Source: Sphingomonas bacterium
GTDB lineage: Bacteria; Pseudomonadota; Alphaproteobacteria; Sphingomonadales; Sphingomonadaceae
Direction: 5' to 3'
DNA: 6,179 nt
Assembly: GCA_026785965.1 (NCBI GenBank)
Contig: JAJAYY010000083.1
Location: forward strand, 1 to 6,179
Shown one piece after another: positions 1-4,574 of this stretch. The position numbers and the translations under genes are program-made. Numbering within the stretch: the stretch's first letter is position 1; every line of letters starts with the position of its first letter. Below the pieces are notes generated by a model. That model searched no databases, was not told the origin of the DNA, and was given only the letters and a program-made list of their open reading frames with translations.

Positions 1-341
1 GTCCGGGCTCCACGGAACGACGGTGCCGGGTAACGCCCGGCGGGCCCCCCCGCACGCGGGGGTTCAGGGGAAGTGCCACACAAAGCATAACGCCCGCTCG
101 CGGGGCGGTAAGGGCGAAAGGGTGCGGCAAGAGCGCACCGCGCGGCTGGCAACAGGCGCGGCACGGCAAACCCCACCGGGTGCAAGACCGAATAGGGGTG
201 GCATTGGGTTTCGGCCCTGGGGCCTGTTCCGGCTCGCCACCCGGGTTGGTTGCTTGAGCGGCACGGCAACGTGTCGCCTAGAGGAATGGTCGCCCAGGTG
301 CTTAGGCACTGGACAGAACCCGGCTTACAGGTCCCCTGACA
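1..341 (+). ncRNA. rnpB: RNase P RNA, bacterial type A (5' end outside window)
   Basis: This is the catalytic RNA of ribonuclease P, which removes 5' leaders from pre-tRNAs. The window opens inside conserved region I (GTCCGGGCTCC at 1-11). It continues with GGTAACGCCCGG (about 29-40), the AAGGGCGAAAGGGTGCGG block (110-127), AGAGCGCACCGCGCGGCTGG (130-149), AATAGGGGT (191-199, including the GGT expected to contact the tRNA CCA end), GCTTGAGC near 252-259, AGAGGAATGG near 280-289, and the closing ACAGAACCCGGCTTACAG at 313-330. These blocks occur in the same order as in E. coli RNase P RNA. By that comparison roughly 70-80 nt of the 5' end (P1-P3) lie upstream of the window. The 3' end is set where the final P1 strand should finish, just before a T-rich run (341-350); it could be off by several bases. 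The open reading frames that cross it are spurious. Confidence 0.96.
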
Positions 342-352
342 TTTTTGTTTGC

Positions 353-375
353 GCGCTGGCGTACTTGGCCGGCGC
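353..375 (+). other. Stem-loop between rnpB and the J-domain gene
   Basis: The arm GCGCTGGC (353-360) pairs with GCCGGCGC (368-375) over 8 bp, with one G-T wobble and a 7-nt loop. It follows the T-rich stretch 341-350 and lies 18 nt before the next start codon. No T-tract follows the stem, so it is not a textbook intrinsic terminator. It could mark the end of the rnpB precursor, or form part of the leader of the next gene. Confidence 0.3.
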
Positions 376-393
376 TGATTAGTTTGAGAGACG

Positions 394-933
394 ATGGCCA
401 AGACGACCCGCTCCGACGATTGGGGATTTCCCCGCTGGCGACCCTATGGCGCCAAGAGCCGCGAAGCGGTGCGCATCCGCTTGTGCGACCGCGAGGGTTG
501 CAACCTGCCCGGCGACCGGCCGGCCCCCAAGGCTCCCAACAAGCCCGATCGCTGGATGTTCTGCGAAGCCCACGCCGCCGAATATAATAAGGGCTGGAAT
601 TATTTTGCCGGCCTCAGTCCCGAGGAAGCCGCGCGCCGCGCCGCCGAGGAAGAAGGCGAGGCTGCCGCGTTCCGCACCGCTGCGCAATATCAATGGGCCG
701 GGTCGGGCGATGGCAGCCGCAGCCGCGACGAAATGCGCGCCCTCGATGCGCTCGAAGTCGATGTCGATGCCGATTTCGCCGCGATCAAGGCCGCCTACCG
801 CCGTCTCGCCAAGCAGTTTCACCCCGACGTCAACCGCGGCGACAAGGCCGCCGCGACTCGCTTTCAGCAGGTCCAGGCATCCTATGACGTGCTCCGCCGC
901 GCCGAAGAGCGGCGCGCAGGGCGTCCGGGGTGA
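394..933 (+). CDS. Small J-domain co-chaperone with N-terminal Cys/His (likely zinc) motif
   Basis: A 179-aa cytosolic protein. The C-terminal part (about residues 117-173) is a J domain: helix II is AIKAAYRRLAKQF, the HPD triad is at 143-145, and helix III (FQQVQASYDVL) follows. J domains stimulate the ATPase of Hsp70 (DnaK). The N-terminal part has C31-X4-C36 and C57-X2-H60, spaced like a small zinc-binding site, followed by YNKGWNYFAG. This arrangement is common in short DnaJ-like proteins of alphaproteobacteria. Glycine-rich and DnaJ-type C-terminal substrate-binding domains are absent, so it is not DnaJ itself. The client is unknown. The ATG at 394 has a GAGAG ribosome site just upstream, and the reading frame stays strongly GC3-biased. 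The last few residues (after LRRAEERR) and the stop are encoded inside a tandem repeat, so the C-terminus may have been remodelled by that duplication. Confidence 0.9.
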   Translation: MAKTTRSDDWGFPRWRPYGAKSREAVRIRLCDREGCNLPGDRPAPKAPNKPDRWMFCEAHAAEYNKGWNYFAGLSPEEAARRAAEEEGEAAAFRTAAQYQWAGSGDGSRSRDEMRALDALEVDVDADFAAIKAAYRRLAKQFHPDVNRGDKAAATRFQQVQASYDVLRRAEERRAGRPG

Positions 934-1000
934 CGCCCGAGCATCGCTCTCGGCGCGCAGGGCGTCCGGGGTGACGCCCGAGCACCGCTCTCGGCGCACC
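911..1000. repeat. 41-bp direct tandem repeat (two copies plus a partial third) with internal hairpin
   Basis: Copy 1 (911-951) and copy 2 (952-992) differ at a single visible base (T at 944 versus C at 985); 993-998 starts a third copy. Each copy contains a perfect 7-bp hairpin, GGGCGTC / GACGCCC, with a 6-nt loop (919-938 and 960-979). Around copy 1 a second stem can form: GCCG plus AGAGCG (901-911) pairs with CGCTCT plus CGGC (945-954). The repeat covers the stop codon of the J-domain gene and fills the convergent gap to the thioesterase gene. No T-tract follows the hairpins on either strand, so a terminator role is possible but not shown. Confidence 0.85.
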
Positions 1001-1005
1001 GCGGT

Positions 1006-1440
1006 CTAGGGATTGAGCATGAAGGTCCCGGTTGCATGCGCTATCGCACGCATTTCGTCGCCCCCGTGGGCGACGCCGCGGACGAACCCAATCGAGCGGG
1101 TCAGCTTGTAGCATTCGCAGCGCGCAATGACGGTCTCGCCCTTCGCCGCCGGGCGCAGATAATCGAGCCGCAGGTCGATCGTCACGACCGGCTGAAACCG
1201 CCCCAGCGCCATCCAGATCGCCGCCCCGCTAGCGGTATCGATCAAGCTTACTACCGCGCCCGACGCCAGCACCCCGGTCTCGGGCACGCCGACCAGTTCC
1301 TCGCGCCACGGCAACGCCAGCTCGACCCAATGTTCGCCCGAAGCGCGGAATTCGAGCCCCAGCGCACGCCCGTGACCGACATGCCGCGCGAGCGAAAAGA
1401 AGCGTTCGGGATCGAACGCGCCTTGCGTGATATCGGTCAT
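1006..1440 (-). CDS. PaaI-family hotdog-fold thioesterase
   Basis: A 144-aa protein of the usual length for a single hotdog domain acyl-CoA thioesterase. The central helix region GVLASGAVVSLIDTASGAA (residues 56-74) carries the conserved Asp (D68), and TIDLRLDYLRPA (87-98) is the typical following strand motif. The His-Gly-Gly often seen before the central helix in PaaI proteins is replaced by Ala-Ser-Gly, so the mechanism may differ from PaaI of phenylacetate breakdown. The acyl substrate cannot be read from the sequence. The ATG start at 1440 overlaps the sufE stop (ATGA), indicating translational coupling as the last gene of the psp-sufE run. No clear intrinsic terminator is seen downstream, only the GC-rich hairpin repeat. 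Confidence 0.85.
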   Translation of the reverse strand: MTDITQGAFDPERFFSLARHVGHGRALGLEFRASGEHWVELALPWREELVGVPETGVLASGAVVSLIDTASGAAIWMALGRFQPVVTIDLRLDYLRPAAKGETVIARCECYKLTRSIGFVRGVAHGGDEMRAIAHATGTFMLNP

Positions 1441-1871
1441 GCGCTCAGCCGCTGTGCCGTGGCGTGCACCAGCGCGATCATGTTGGGGATGCCCTGGGTG
1501 CGGTTCGACGACAGTTCGCGGGTCAGGTCGAACGGCGTCAGCAGCGCCGTGATATCGGTCGCCGCGACCTCGGCCGCGGGGCGATCCTGGACGCTTGCCA
1601 GCACCAGAGCGACCACGCCCTTGGTGATCGCGGCATTGCTGTCGGCAAGGAAGTGCAGCCGCCCGTCATCGCGTTGGGTCGGATAGACCCATACCGAGGC
1701 CGAGCAGCCGCGCACCTTGGTCGCATCGGTCTTCAGCGCCTCGGGCATCGGCTCAAGCTTGCGCCCGAGCTCGATCAGCAGCCGATAGCGATCTTCGCTG
1801 TCGAGGAAGGCATAGTCGTCGGCCAGGTCGGTCAATGCCGGGAGCGACGAAGGGACGGGGAGAGGGGTCAT
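1437..1871 (-). CDS. sufE: SufE-like cysteine desulfuration protein
   Basis: SufE accepts persulfide sulfur from the SufS cysteine desulfurase and passes it to the SufBCD scaffold for Fe-S cluster assembly in the cytosol. The signature is VRGCSASVWV, whose Cys (about residue 56) matches the sulfur-accepting Cys of E. coli SufE. The C-terminal LSSNRTQGIPNM motif is also typical of the family, and the length of about 144 aa fits. The ATG at 1871 is used here; a GTG at 1874 is in frame directly before it and would add one residue. The ribosome site is weak for either. The gene begins 39 nt after the last psp-linked small membrane protein gene on the same strand, and no suf genes other than this one are present. 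It is therefore separated from a suf cluster and may be co-transcribed with the stress operon. Confidence 0.93.
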   Translation of the reverse strand: MTPLPVPSSLPALTDLADDYAFLDSEDRYRLLIELGRKLEPMPEALKTDATKVRGCSASVWVYPTQRDDGRLHFLADSNAAITKGVVALVLASVQDRPAAEVAATDITALLTPFDLTRELSSNRTQGIPNMIALVHATAQRLSA

Positions 1872-1910
1872 CACCTGCGAGCGCCTAGCAGCGCAGCCGC
1901 CTTGCTGTCA

Positions 1911-2162
1911 TCAACGGTCGCGCAACTGCTCGATTTCGCGCGACAGCGTATTCTCTTTCTCGACCGTGATCCGCTCGAGCACCTGGAGCCGGTCCTTGAG
2001 CGCGCGCACTTCCTCCTGGAGCCGCCGCGTCTCGGCCGAATCGACGGGTCGACCGTCATCGCCATCGATCCGCTGCCTGCTGCGACCGCCCAATCGCGCC
2101 TTGAGGATGCTGCCGATGGTCGCGATGACGATGATGGCGAGGACGAACTCGAACGGATTCAT
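1911..2162 (-). CDS. Small single-span membrane protein, PspB/PspC-tail-like (psp-linked, 83 aa)
   Basis: The N-terminus is one hydrophobic helix (about residues 4-20, FEFVLAIIVIATIGSIL) followed by a basic patch (KARLGGRSRQR), predicting an inner-membrane anchor with the C-terminus in the cytoplasm. Residues about 45-82 form a charged amphipathic coiled coil ending RLQVLERIT....LSREIEQLR. This tail resembles both the C-terminus of PspC and the LESIL-type end of PspB. The membrane helix is closest to that of the 97-aa protein at 2764-3057 (shared LAII-I-TIG). The ATG at 2162 overlaps the upstream gene's stop (ATGA), and a GGAGAG sequence lies upstream. The function is not established; a membrane partner in Psp signalling is inferred from location and shape. 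Confidence 0.85.
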   Translation of the reverse strand: MNPFEFVLAIIVIATIGSILKARLGGRSRQRIDGDDGRPVDSAETRRLQEEVRALKDRLQVLERITVEKENTLSREIEQLRDR

Positions 2163-2458
2163 ACGCTTTTCTCTCCGGTCAGGCGCGGCGCGCGCAGCGC
2201 CTCGATCTGGTTGGCGGTCTGGATCCCGCCGTCGGTGACGATTTGCTCGAGCACGCGGACTCGCGCCTCAATCTCGGCATTGGCGGTAGCATATTGCGCC
2301 GCTTTCTCCGCCGCCAGCCGCGATTCGCTGTCGAGCTGTTTTTCCTTCATCGCGATCCAGTGACGGAAATAAGGGCGCCCGAAGATCAGCATCACCGGCA
2401 GGCCGATGGCAAAGACAATGAAGAATAATTCGCTCAAATGGTCGAACACGTCGCTCAT
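2159..2458 (-). CDS. Small single-span membrane protein, PspB/PspC-tail-like (psp-linked, 99 aa)
   Basis: The membrane helix covers about residues 9-27 (SELFFIVFAIGLPVMLIFG), with GRPYFRHW basic residues after it, predicting N-out/C-in. A coiled coil follows with KEKQLDSESRLAAEKAAQY (38-56), then the tail RVRVLEQIVTD....NQIEALR (67-89) and a short polar end. KEK-LD---RLAAEKAAQY is nearly identical to the neighbouring 96-aa protein, so the two are duplicates. The ATG at 2458 overlaps the preceding stop by ATGA; AAGGA lies about 7 nt upstream. Pro21 in the helix recalls the LP motif in the PspB membrane helix. The function is not known; it probably joins the Psp membrane complex. Confidence 0.85.
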   Translation of the reverse strand: MSDVFDHLSELFFIVFAIGLPVMLIFGRPYFRHWIAMKEKQLDSESRLAAEKAAQYATANAEIEARVRVLEQIVTDGGIQTANQIEALRAPRLTGEKSV

Positions 2459-2745
2459 GCCAAATCCTTGCGCGGTTGCGCGCGATCGGCGATCGCCAGC
2501 GAATCGACCTCCCGCACCAGGGCATGCAATCGATCGGTCACGATCCTCTCGAGCGTCTCGAGCCGCTGCTCAAGCTCGCCCGACCGCGCGACATATTGTG
2601 CCGCTTTTTCGGCGGCGAGACGCGCGTCGAGGTCAAGCCGCTTTTCCTTGAGCGTGAACCAGCGCTTGGCGAAATAAAACACCAGCAGCGCGGGTGTGAT
2701 GATCGCAAACAGGATGGCGATGACTTCGCCGAAACTCGGACCCAT
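2455..2745 (-). CDS. Small single-span membrane protein, PspB/PspC-tail-like (psp-linked, 96 aa)
   Basis: One membrane helix (about residues 8-26, VIAILFAIITPALLVFYFA) is followed by KRWFTLKEKRLDLDARLAAEKAAQY and a tail RLETLERIVTD....LVREVDSL (61-83). The overall plan is that of PspB: a short periplasmic N-terminus, one helix, then a cytoplasmic coiled coil. The tail reads like the end of PspC. It is a clear paralogue of the 99-aa protein next to it. The ATG at 2745 has AGGA 7 nt upstream, and the stop overlaps the next start (ATGA), so the two paralogues are translationally coupled. An 18-nt gap separates it from the gene before it. The exact role is not recognisable. Confidence 0.85.
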   Translation of the reverse strand: MGPSFGEVIAILFAIITPALLVFYFAKRWFTLKEKRLDLDARLAAEKAAQYVARSGELEQRLETLERIVTDRLHALVREVDSLAIADRAQPRKDLA

Positions 2746-2763
2746 ATTCTTTCCTTTCGCGCT

Positions 2764-3057
2764 CTACCGCAATTTCTCGATGTCGTCGGACAGCTGCCGC
2801 GACGGATCGGTGGCGATGCGCTCAAGCACCTTCAACCGTTCCTCGAGCTTGCCGACCGTCGAGCGCAATATCTGGTTCTCGGCCGCCAGCGCCTTGGTCG
2901 CCGCGTCGGCATCGGGATCGTGGCGCTTGACGGTTCCACCCCATTCGCCTTCCAGCGGGTAGCCGTGGCGCGCTCGGATCGCGGTCGTCACGATCCAGCC
3001 GATGGTCGAAATGGCGATGATCGCCAGAATGAATATCGGCCCCCCGAAGCTCATCAT
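2764..3057 (-). CDS. Small single-span membrane protein, PspB/PspC-tail-like (psp-linked, 97 aa)
   Basis: The membrane helix covers about residues 7-27 (PIFILAIIAISTIGWIVTTAI), followed by RARHG, a polar linker with a GEWGG turn, and a coiled coil (about 55-82). The tail is RLKVLERIATD....LSDDIEKLR at the very C-terminus. The helix resembles that of the 83-aa protein at 1911-2162, making these two the outer pair of the four-gene set. Two start codons are adjacent (ATGATG); with the GGAAAGGA ribosome site, the second ATG (3054) has the better 7-nt spacing, so the protein may begin one residue later. It lies 30 nt after pspC, and that gap holds a small hairpin. The function is not known. Confidence 0.84.
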   Translation of the reverse strand: MMSFGGPIFILAIIAISTIGWIVTTAIRARHGYPLEGEWGGTVKRHDPDADAATKALAAENQILRSTVGKLEERLKVLERIATDPSRQLSDDIEKLR

Positions 3058-3070
3058 TTCATCCTTTCCA

Positions 3071-3086
3071 GGCCCGGTTTCGGGCC
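3071..3086 (-). other. Intercistronic hairpin after pspC
   Basis: A perfect 6-bp stem GGCCCG / CGGGCC with a 4-nt loop lies between the pspC stop and the next gene's ribosome site. No U-run follows, so it is not a standard intrinsic terminator. It could stabilise the pspABC part of the transcript, or partly attenuate the downstream genes. Confidence 0.5.
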
Positions 3087-3087
3087 G

Positions 3088-3474
3088 CTAGCGAAGCTGG
3101 TCGATCTCGCGCGCGAGGCTGCGATTCTCGGTCGTCACATAAACTTCAATGTCGGCGAGACGGCGGTCGATTTCACGCATCCGGCCGCGGATATCTCGCG
3201 CGCTCTGGCTCGGCGAAGCGCGCACGCCCTGCCAGAATTGCTGCTCGTCCTTGCTGTCGCGGGCAATCTCGCCCGGCTGGTCCTGCGCGATCCAGCCGGC
3301 GATAAAATAGACCGGCAGCAACGCACCCGCGCCGAGCACGATCGCGGCGACCAGCCCGATCCGCACCAGCGTCACGTCGACTCCGGTGTAATCGGCGATC
3401 CCGGCGCAAATACCGTTGACCTTGCCGTCGCGCTTGTTGCGGTAAAAGCGGGTCCTGCTGGGAGGCTGAGCCAT
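3088..3474 (-). CDS. pspC: Phage shock protein C, inner-membrane stress sensor
   Basis: PspC is an inner-membrane protein that, with PspB, senses envelope damage and draws PspA away from PspF. The 128-aa protein has the PspC domain at about residues 8-65: FYRNKRDGKVNGICAGIADY, then DVTLVRI, then a hydrophobic segment (about 38-62). The cytoplasmic C-terminus ends RLADIEVYVTTENRSLAREI plus DQLR (105-128). E. coli PspC has a related tail, recalled as ending in an ERYVTSD-type motif. The length is close to E. coli PspC (119 aa). ATG at 3474 follows the pspB stop by 4 nt, with GGAAAG upstream. The same tail pattern recurs in the four small proteins encoded immediately downstream. Confidence 0.95.
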   Translation of the reverse strand: MAQPPSRTRFYRNKRDGKVNGICAGIADYTGVDVTLVRIGLVAAIVLGAGALLPVYFIAGWIAQDQPGEIARDSKDEQQFWQGVRASPSQSARDIRGRMREIDRRLADIEVYVTTENRSLAREIDQLR

Positions 3475-3478
3475 GGTC

Positions 3479-3748
3479 TTACTTTCCGTCGCTGAGCAGG
3501 CGTTGGCGGTCGGTGTCGGGCAGGCATTGCTGGCGCCACGCTGGATTTTCGGCGGTCATGATCCGCTCGATCGAGCATAAGCGGTCGTCGAGCCGCCGCG
3601 CCGCATCATACAGATCGTCGAGCAATTTCTCGTCCGACCCGGTCAGCCGCGCCGCGGTTTTCCACCGCGTGATGTAGTGGAACACCAGCCACGGCAGGCC
3701 GATGAACAGTGTGACGATCGCGATGATCGGGATAAATACTTCGTCCAC
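3479..3748 (-). CDS. pspB: Phage shock protein B
   Basis: PspB is a single-span inner-membrane partner of PspC. The 89-aa protein has a membrane helix at about residues 5-25 (FIPIIAIVTLFIGLPWLVFHY, including the GLPW/LP feature), then a cytoplasmic coiled coil with RRLDDRLCSIERIMTAENPA (51-70) and WRQ, matching the ERIQALESIL.AEHPNWR end of E. coli PspB. It is about 15 residues longer than E. coli PspB at the C-terminus. The start is GTG at 3748, directly abutting the pspA stop. AGGGGG at 3755-3760, inside the last pspA codons and 6 nt from the GTG, supports this start and implies translational coupling. Confidence 0.94.
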   Translation of the reverse strand: MDEVFIPIIAIVTLFIGLPWLVFHYITRWKTAARLTGSDEKLLDDLYDAARRLDDRLCSIERIMTAENPAWRQQCLPDTDRQRLLSDGK

Positions 3749-4417
3749 TTAATTCCCCCTGGCCTTCATTGCGGCCTTCATGGCTTCCAGTTCGGCGTCG
3801 ACGCTGTCGTTTGCGCGCAACTCGGCGATTTCTTCTTCAAGGCTCTTCGGCCCGGTCATGCCGAGCGCGTCGGCGCGGCCTTCGGCGAAGTCGGCGCGGC
3901 GTTCAAGCACTTCGAACCGCGAGAAGGCGTCCAACGTCCTTCCGCCGCTGAGCAATTCGCTCGCCTTGGCCCGGGTGACCGCGCTTTCGATCCGGTTGGC
4001 GATCGCGTTCTGTCGTGCCCGCGCCTCGCGCAGCTTGGTCTGCAGCTTGGCGATATCGACCTCATAGGACTTGAGCGTGTCATCGATCGAGGCGAGCTCG
4101 GCGCGCAGCCCATCGGCCATGTCGGCGGCTTTCTGACGCTCGACCAGCGCTGCCTTGGCGAGGTCCTCGCGGTCCTTCGACAGCGCCAGCTCGGCTTTCT
4201 CGGTCCAGCTCGCCTGCAATTCGTCGAGCCGGTTGACCGCACGGCGCATTTCCTTGCCGTCGGCGATCGAGCGCGCCGCCGAGGCCCGCACTTCGACCAG
4301 CGTCTCTTCCATTTCGAGGATGATCATGCGGATCATCCGCGCCGGATCTTCGGCACGGTCGAGCAGCTCGGTCATATTGGCTGCGAAAATGTCCCGCGTG
4401 CGGGAAAAAATACTCAT
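3749..4417 (-). CDS. pspA: Phage shock protein A (PspA/IM30/ESCRT-III family)
   Basis: PspA is a peripheral inner-membrane protein that binds and inhibits PspF in the resting state, and under stress assembles on the membrane to limit proton leakage. From the ATG at 4417 it is 222 aa, the same length as E. coli PspA, and begins MSIFSRTRDIFAANM with an amphipathic helix. Family blocks are clear: LLDRAEDPARMIRMII, EMEETLVEVRASAAR, EKAELALSKDREDLAKAAL, ARARQNAIANR and KSLEEEIAELRANDSVDAEL. The whole protein is predicted to be helical and coiled coil. The frame is open 12 codons further upstream, to 4453, but those residues do not match the family, and GGAG at 4424-4427 sits 6 nt before the chosen ATG. 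It is the first gene behind the sigma-54 promoter. Confidence 0.97.
   Translation of the reverse strand: MSIFSRTRDIFAANMTELLDRAEDPARMIRMIILEMEETLVEVRASAARSIADGKEMRRAVNRLDELQASWTEKAELALSKDREDLAKAALVERQKAADMADGLRAELASIDDTLKSYEVDIAKLQTKLREARARQNAIANRIESAVTRAKASELLSGGRTLDAFSRFEVLERRADFAEGRADALGMTGPKSLEEEIAELRANDSVDAELEAMKAAMKARGN
3755..3760 (-). promoter_or_regulatory. Ribosome binding site deciding the pspB GTG start
   Basis: On the minus strand this reads AGGGGG, 6 nt before the GTG at 3748. It lies within the final codons of pspA. It is the strongest Shine-Dalgarno match in the operon and justifies the non-ATG start. Confidence 0.7.
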
Positions 4418-4456
4418 GGAACACTCCACGTTGCTTGCCCTGTTGCGGTTCAACTT

Positions 4457-4472
4457 TGCAGGGTTCGTGCCA
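4457..4472 (-). promoter_or_regulatory. Sigma-54 (RpoN) -24/-12 promoter of the psp operon
   Basis: On the minus strand the sequence is TGGCACGAACCCTGCA, matching the TGGCAC-N5-TTGCA-type consensus, with exactly 10 nt between the invariant GG and GC. Transcription is expected to start about 12 nt downstream of the GC (near 4446), leaving a leader of about 29 nt before the pspA ATG. Dependence on PspF is inferred from the adjacent divergent pspF gene. Confidence 0.88.
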
Positions 4473-4498
4473 ACAACCGCATAGCCCAGAAAAACCGC

Positions 4499-4514
4499 AA
4501 ATTTCGCTTAAATT
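4499..4514. promoter_or_regulatory. AT-rich inverted repeat in the pspA/pspF gap (possible bending-protein site)
   Basis: AATTT (4500-4504) and AAATT (4510-4514) are inverted around CGCTT. This is the only AT-rich patch in the gap and lies about 53-68 bp upstream of the predicted pspA start, between the sigma-54 promoter and the palindrome at 4547-4564. In enterobacterial psp control, IHF binds between the enhancers and the promoter; an IHF-like role here rests on position and composition only. Confidence 0.3.
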
Positions 4515-4546
4515 CGACCAACGGCGGGATGAGAAAGCTTGCCAGA

Positions 4547-4564
4547 TGGTGGGATTTGCCACCA
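4547..4564. promoter_or_regulatory. Candidate PspF enhancer (upstream activating sequence) palindrome
   Basis: TGGTGGGATTTGCCACCA has perfect 6-bp arms (TGGTGG / CCACCA) around a 6-bp centre. Its centre lies about 110 bp upstream of the predicted pspA transcription start, a normal distance for an enhancer-binding protein site. It is immediately next to the pspF start codons, so PspF bound here could also repress its own gene. No second equally good palindrome was seen in the gap. Confidence 0.5.
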
Positions 4565-4574
4565 CATGTTGGCC

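Noticed and set aside
23..382. 119-aa plus-strand and 81-aa minus-strand open frames over the first 380 bases
   Set aside because: They lie entirely on the RNase P RNA, whose conserved blocks explain the sequence; the translations look like random GC-rich reading.
446..1009. 187-aa plus-strand frame overlapping the J-domain gene
   Set aside because: A shifted-frame shadow of a gene with a clear HPD J domain; its composition is Arg/Pro/Ala-rich without any motif.
1464..2363. 299-aa plus-strand frame
   Set aside because: Antisense to sufE and two small membrane protein genes that have motifs, ribosome sites and coupled starts; the translation looks like a reverse-strand GC3 artefact.
2476..3495. 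339-aa plus-strand frame
   Set aside because: Antisense to pspC and two of the small protein genes; no recognisable domain.
4418..4453. Upstream extension of pspA by 12 codons
   Set aside because: The extra residues do not match the family. The ATG at 4417 gives the exact family length and has a well-placed GGAG. The extension would also reach almost to the predicted transcription start.
4485..4514. Possible sigma-70 promoter for pspF with TTAAAT as -10
   Set aside because: No acceptable -35 element at the right distance; the AT-rich patch alone is not enough.
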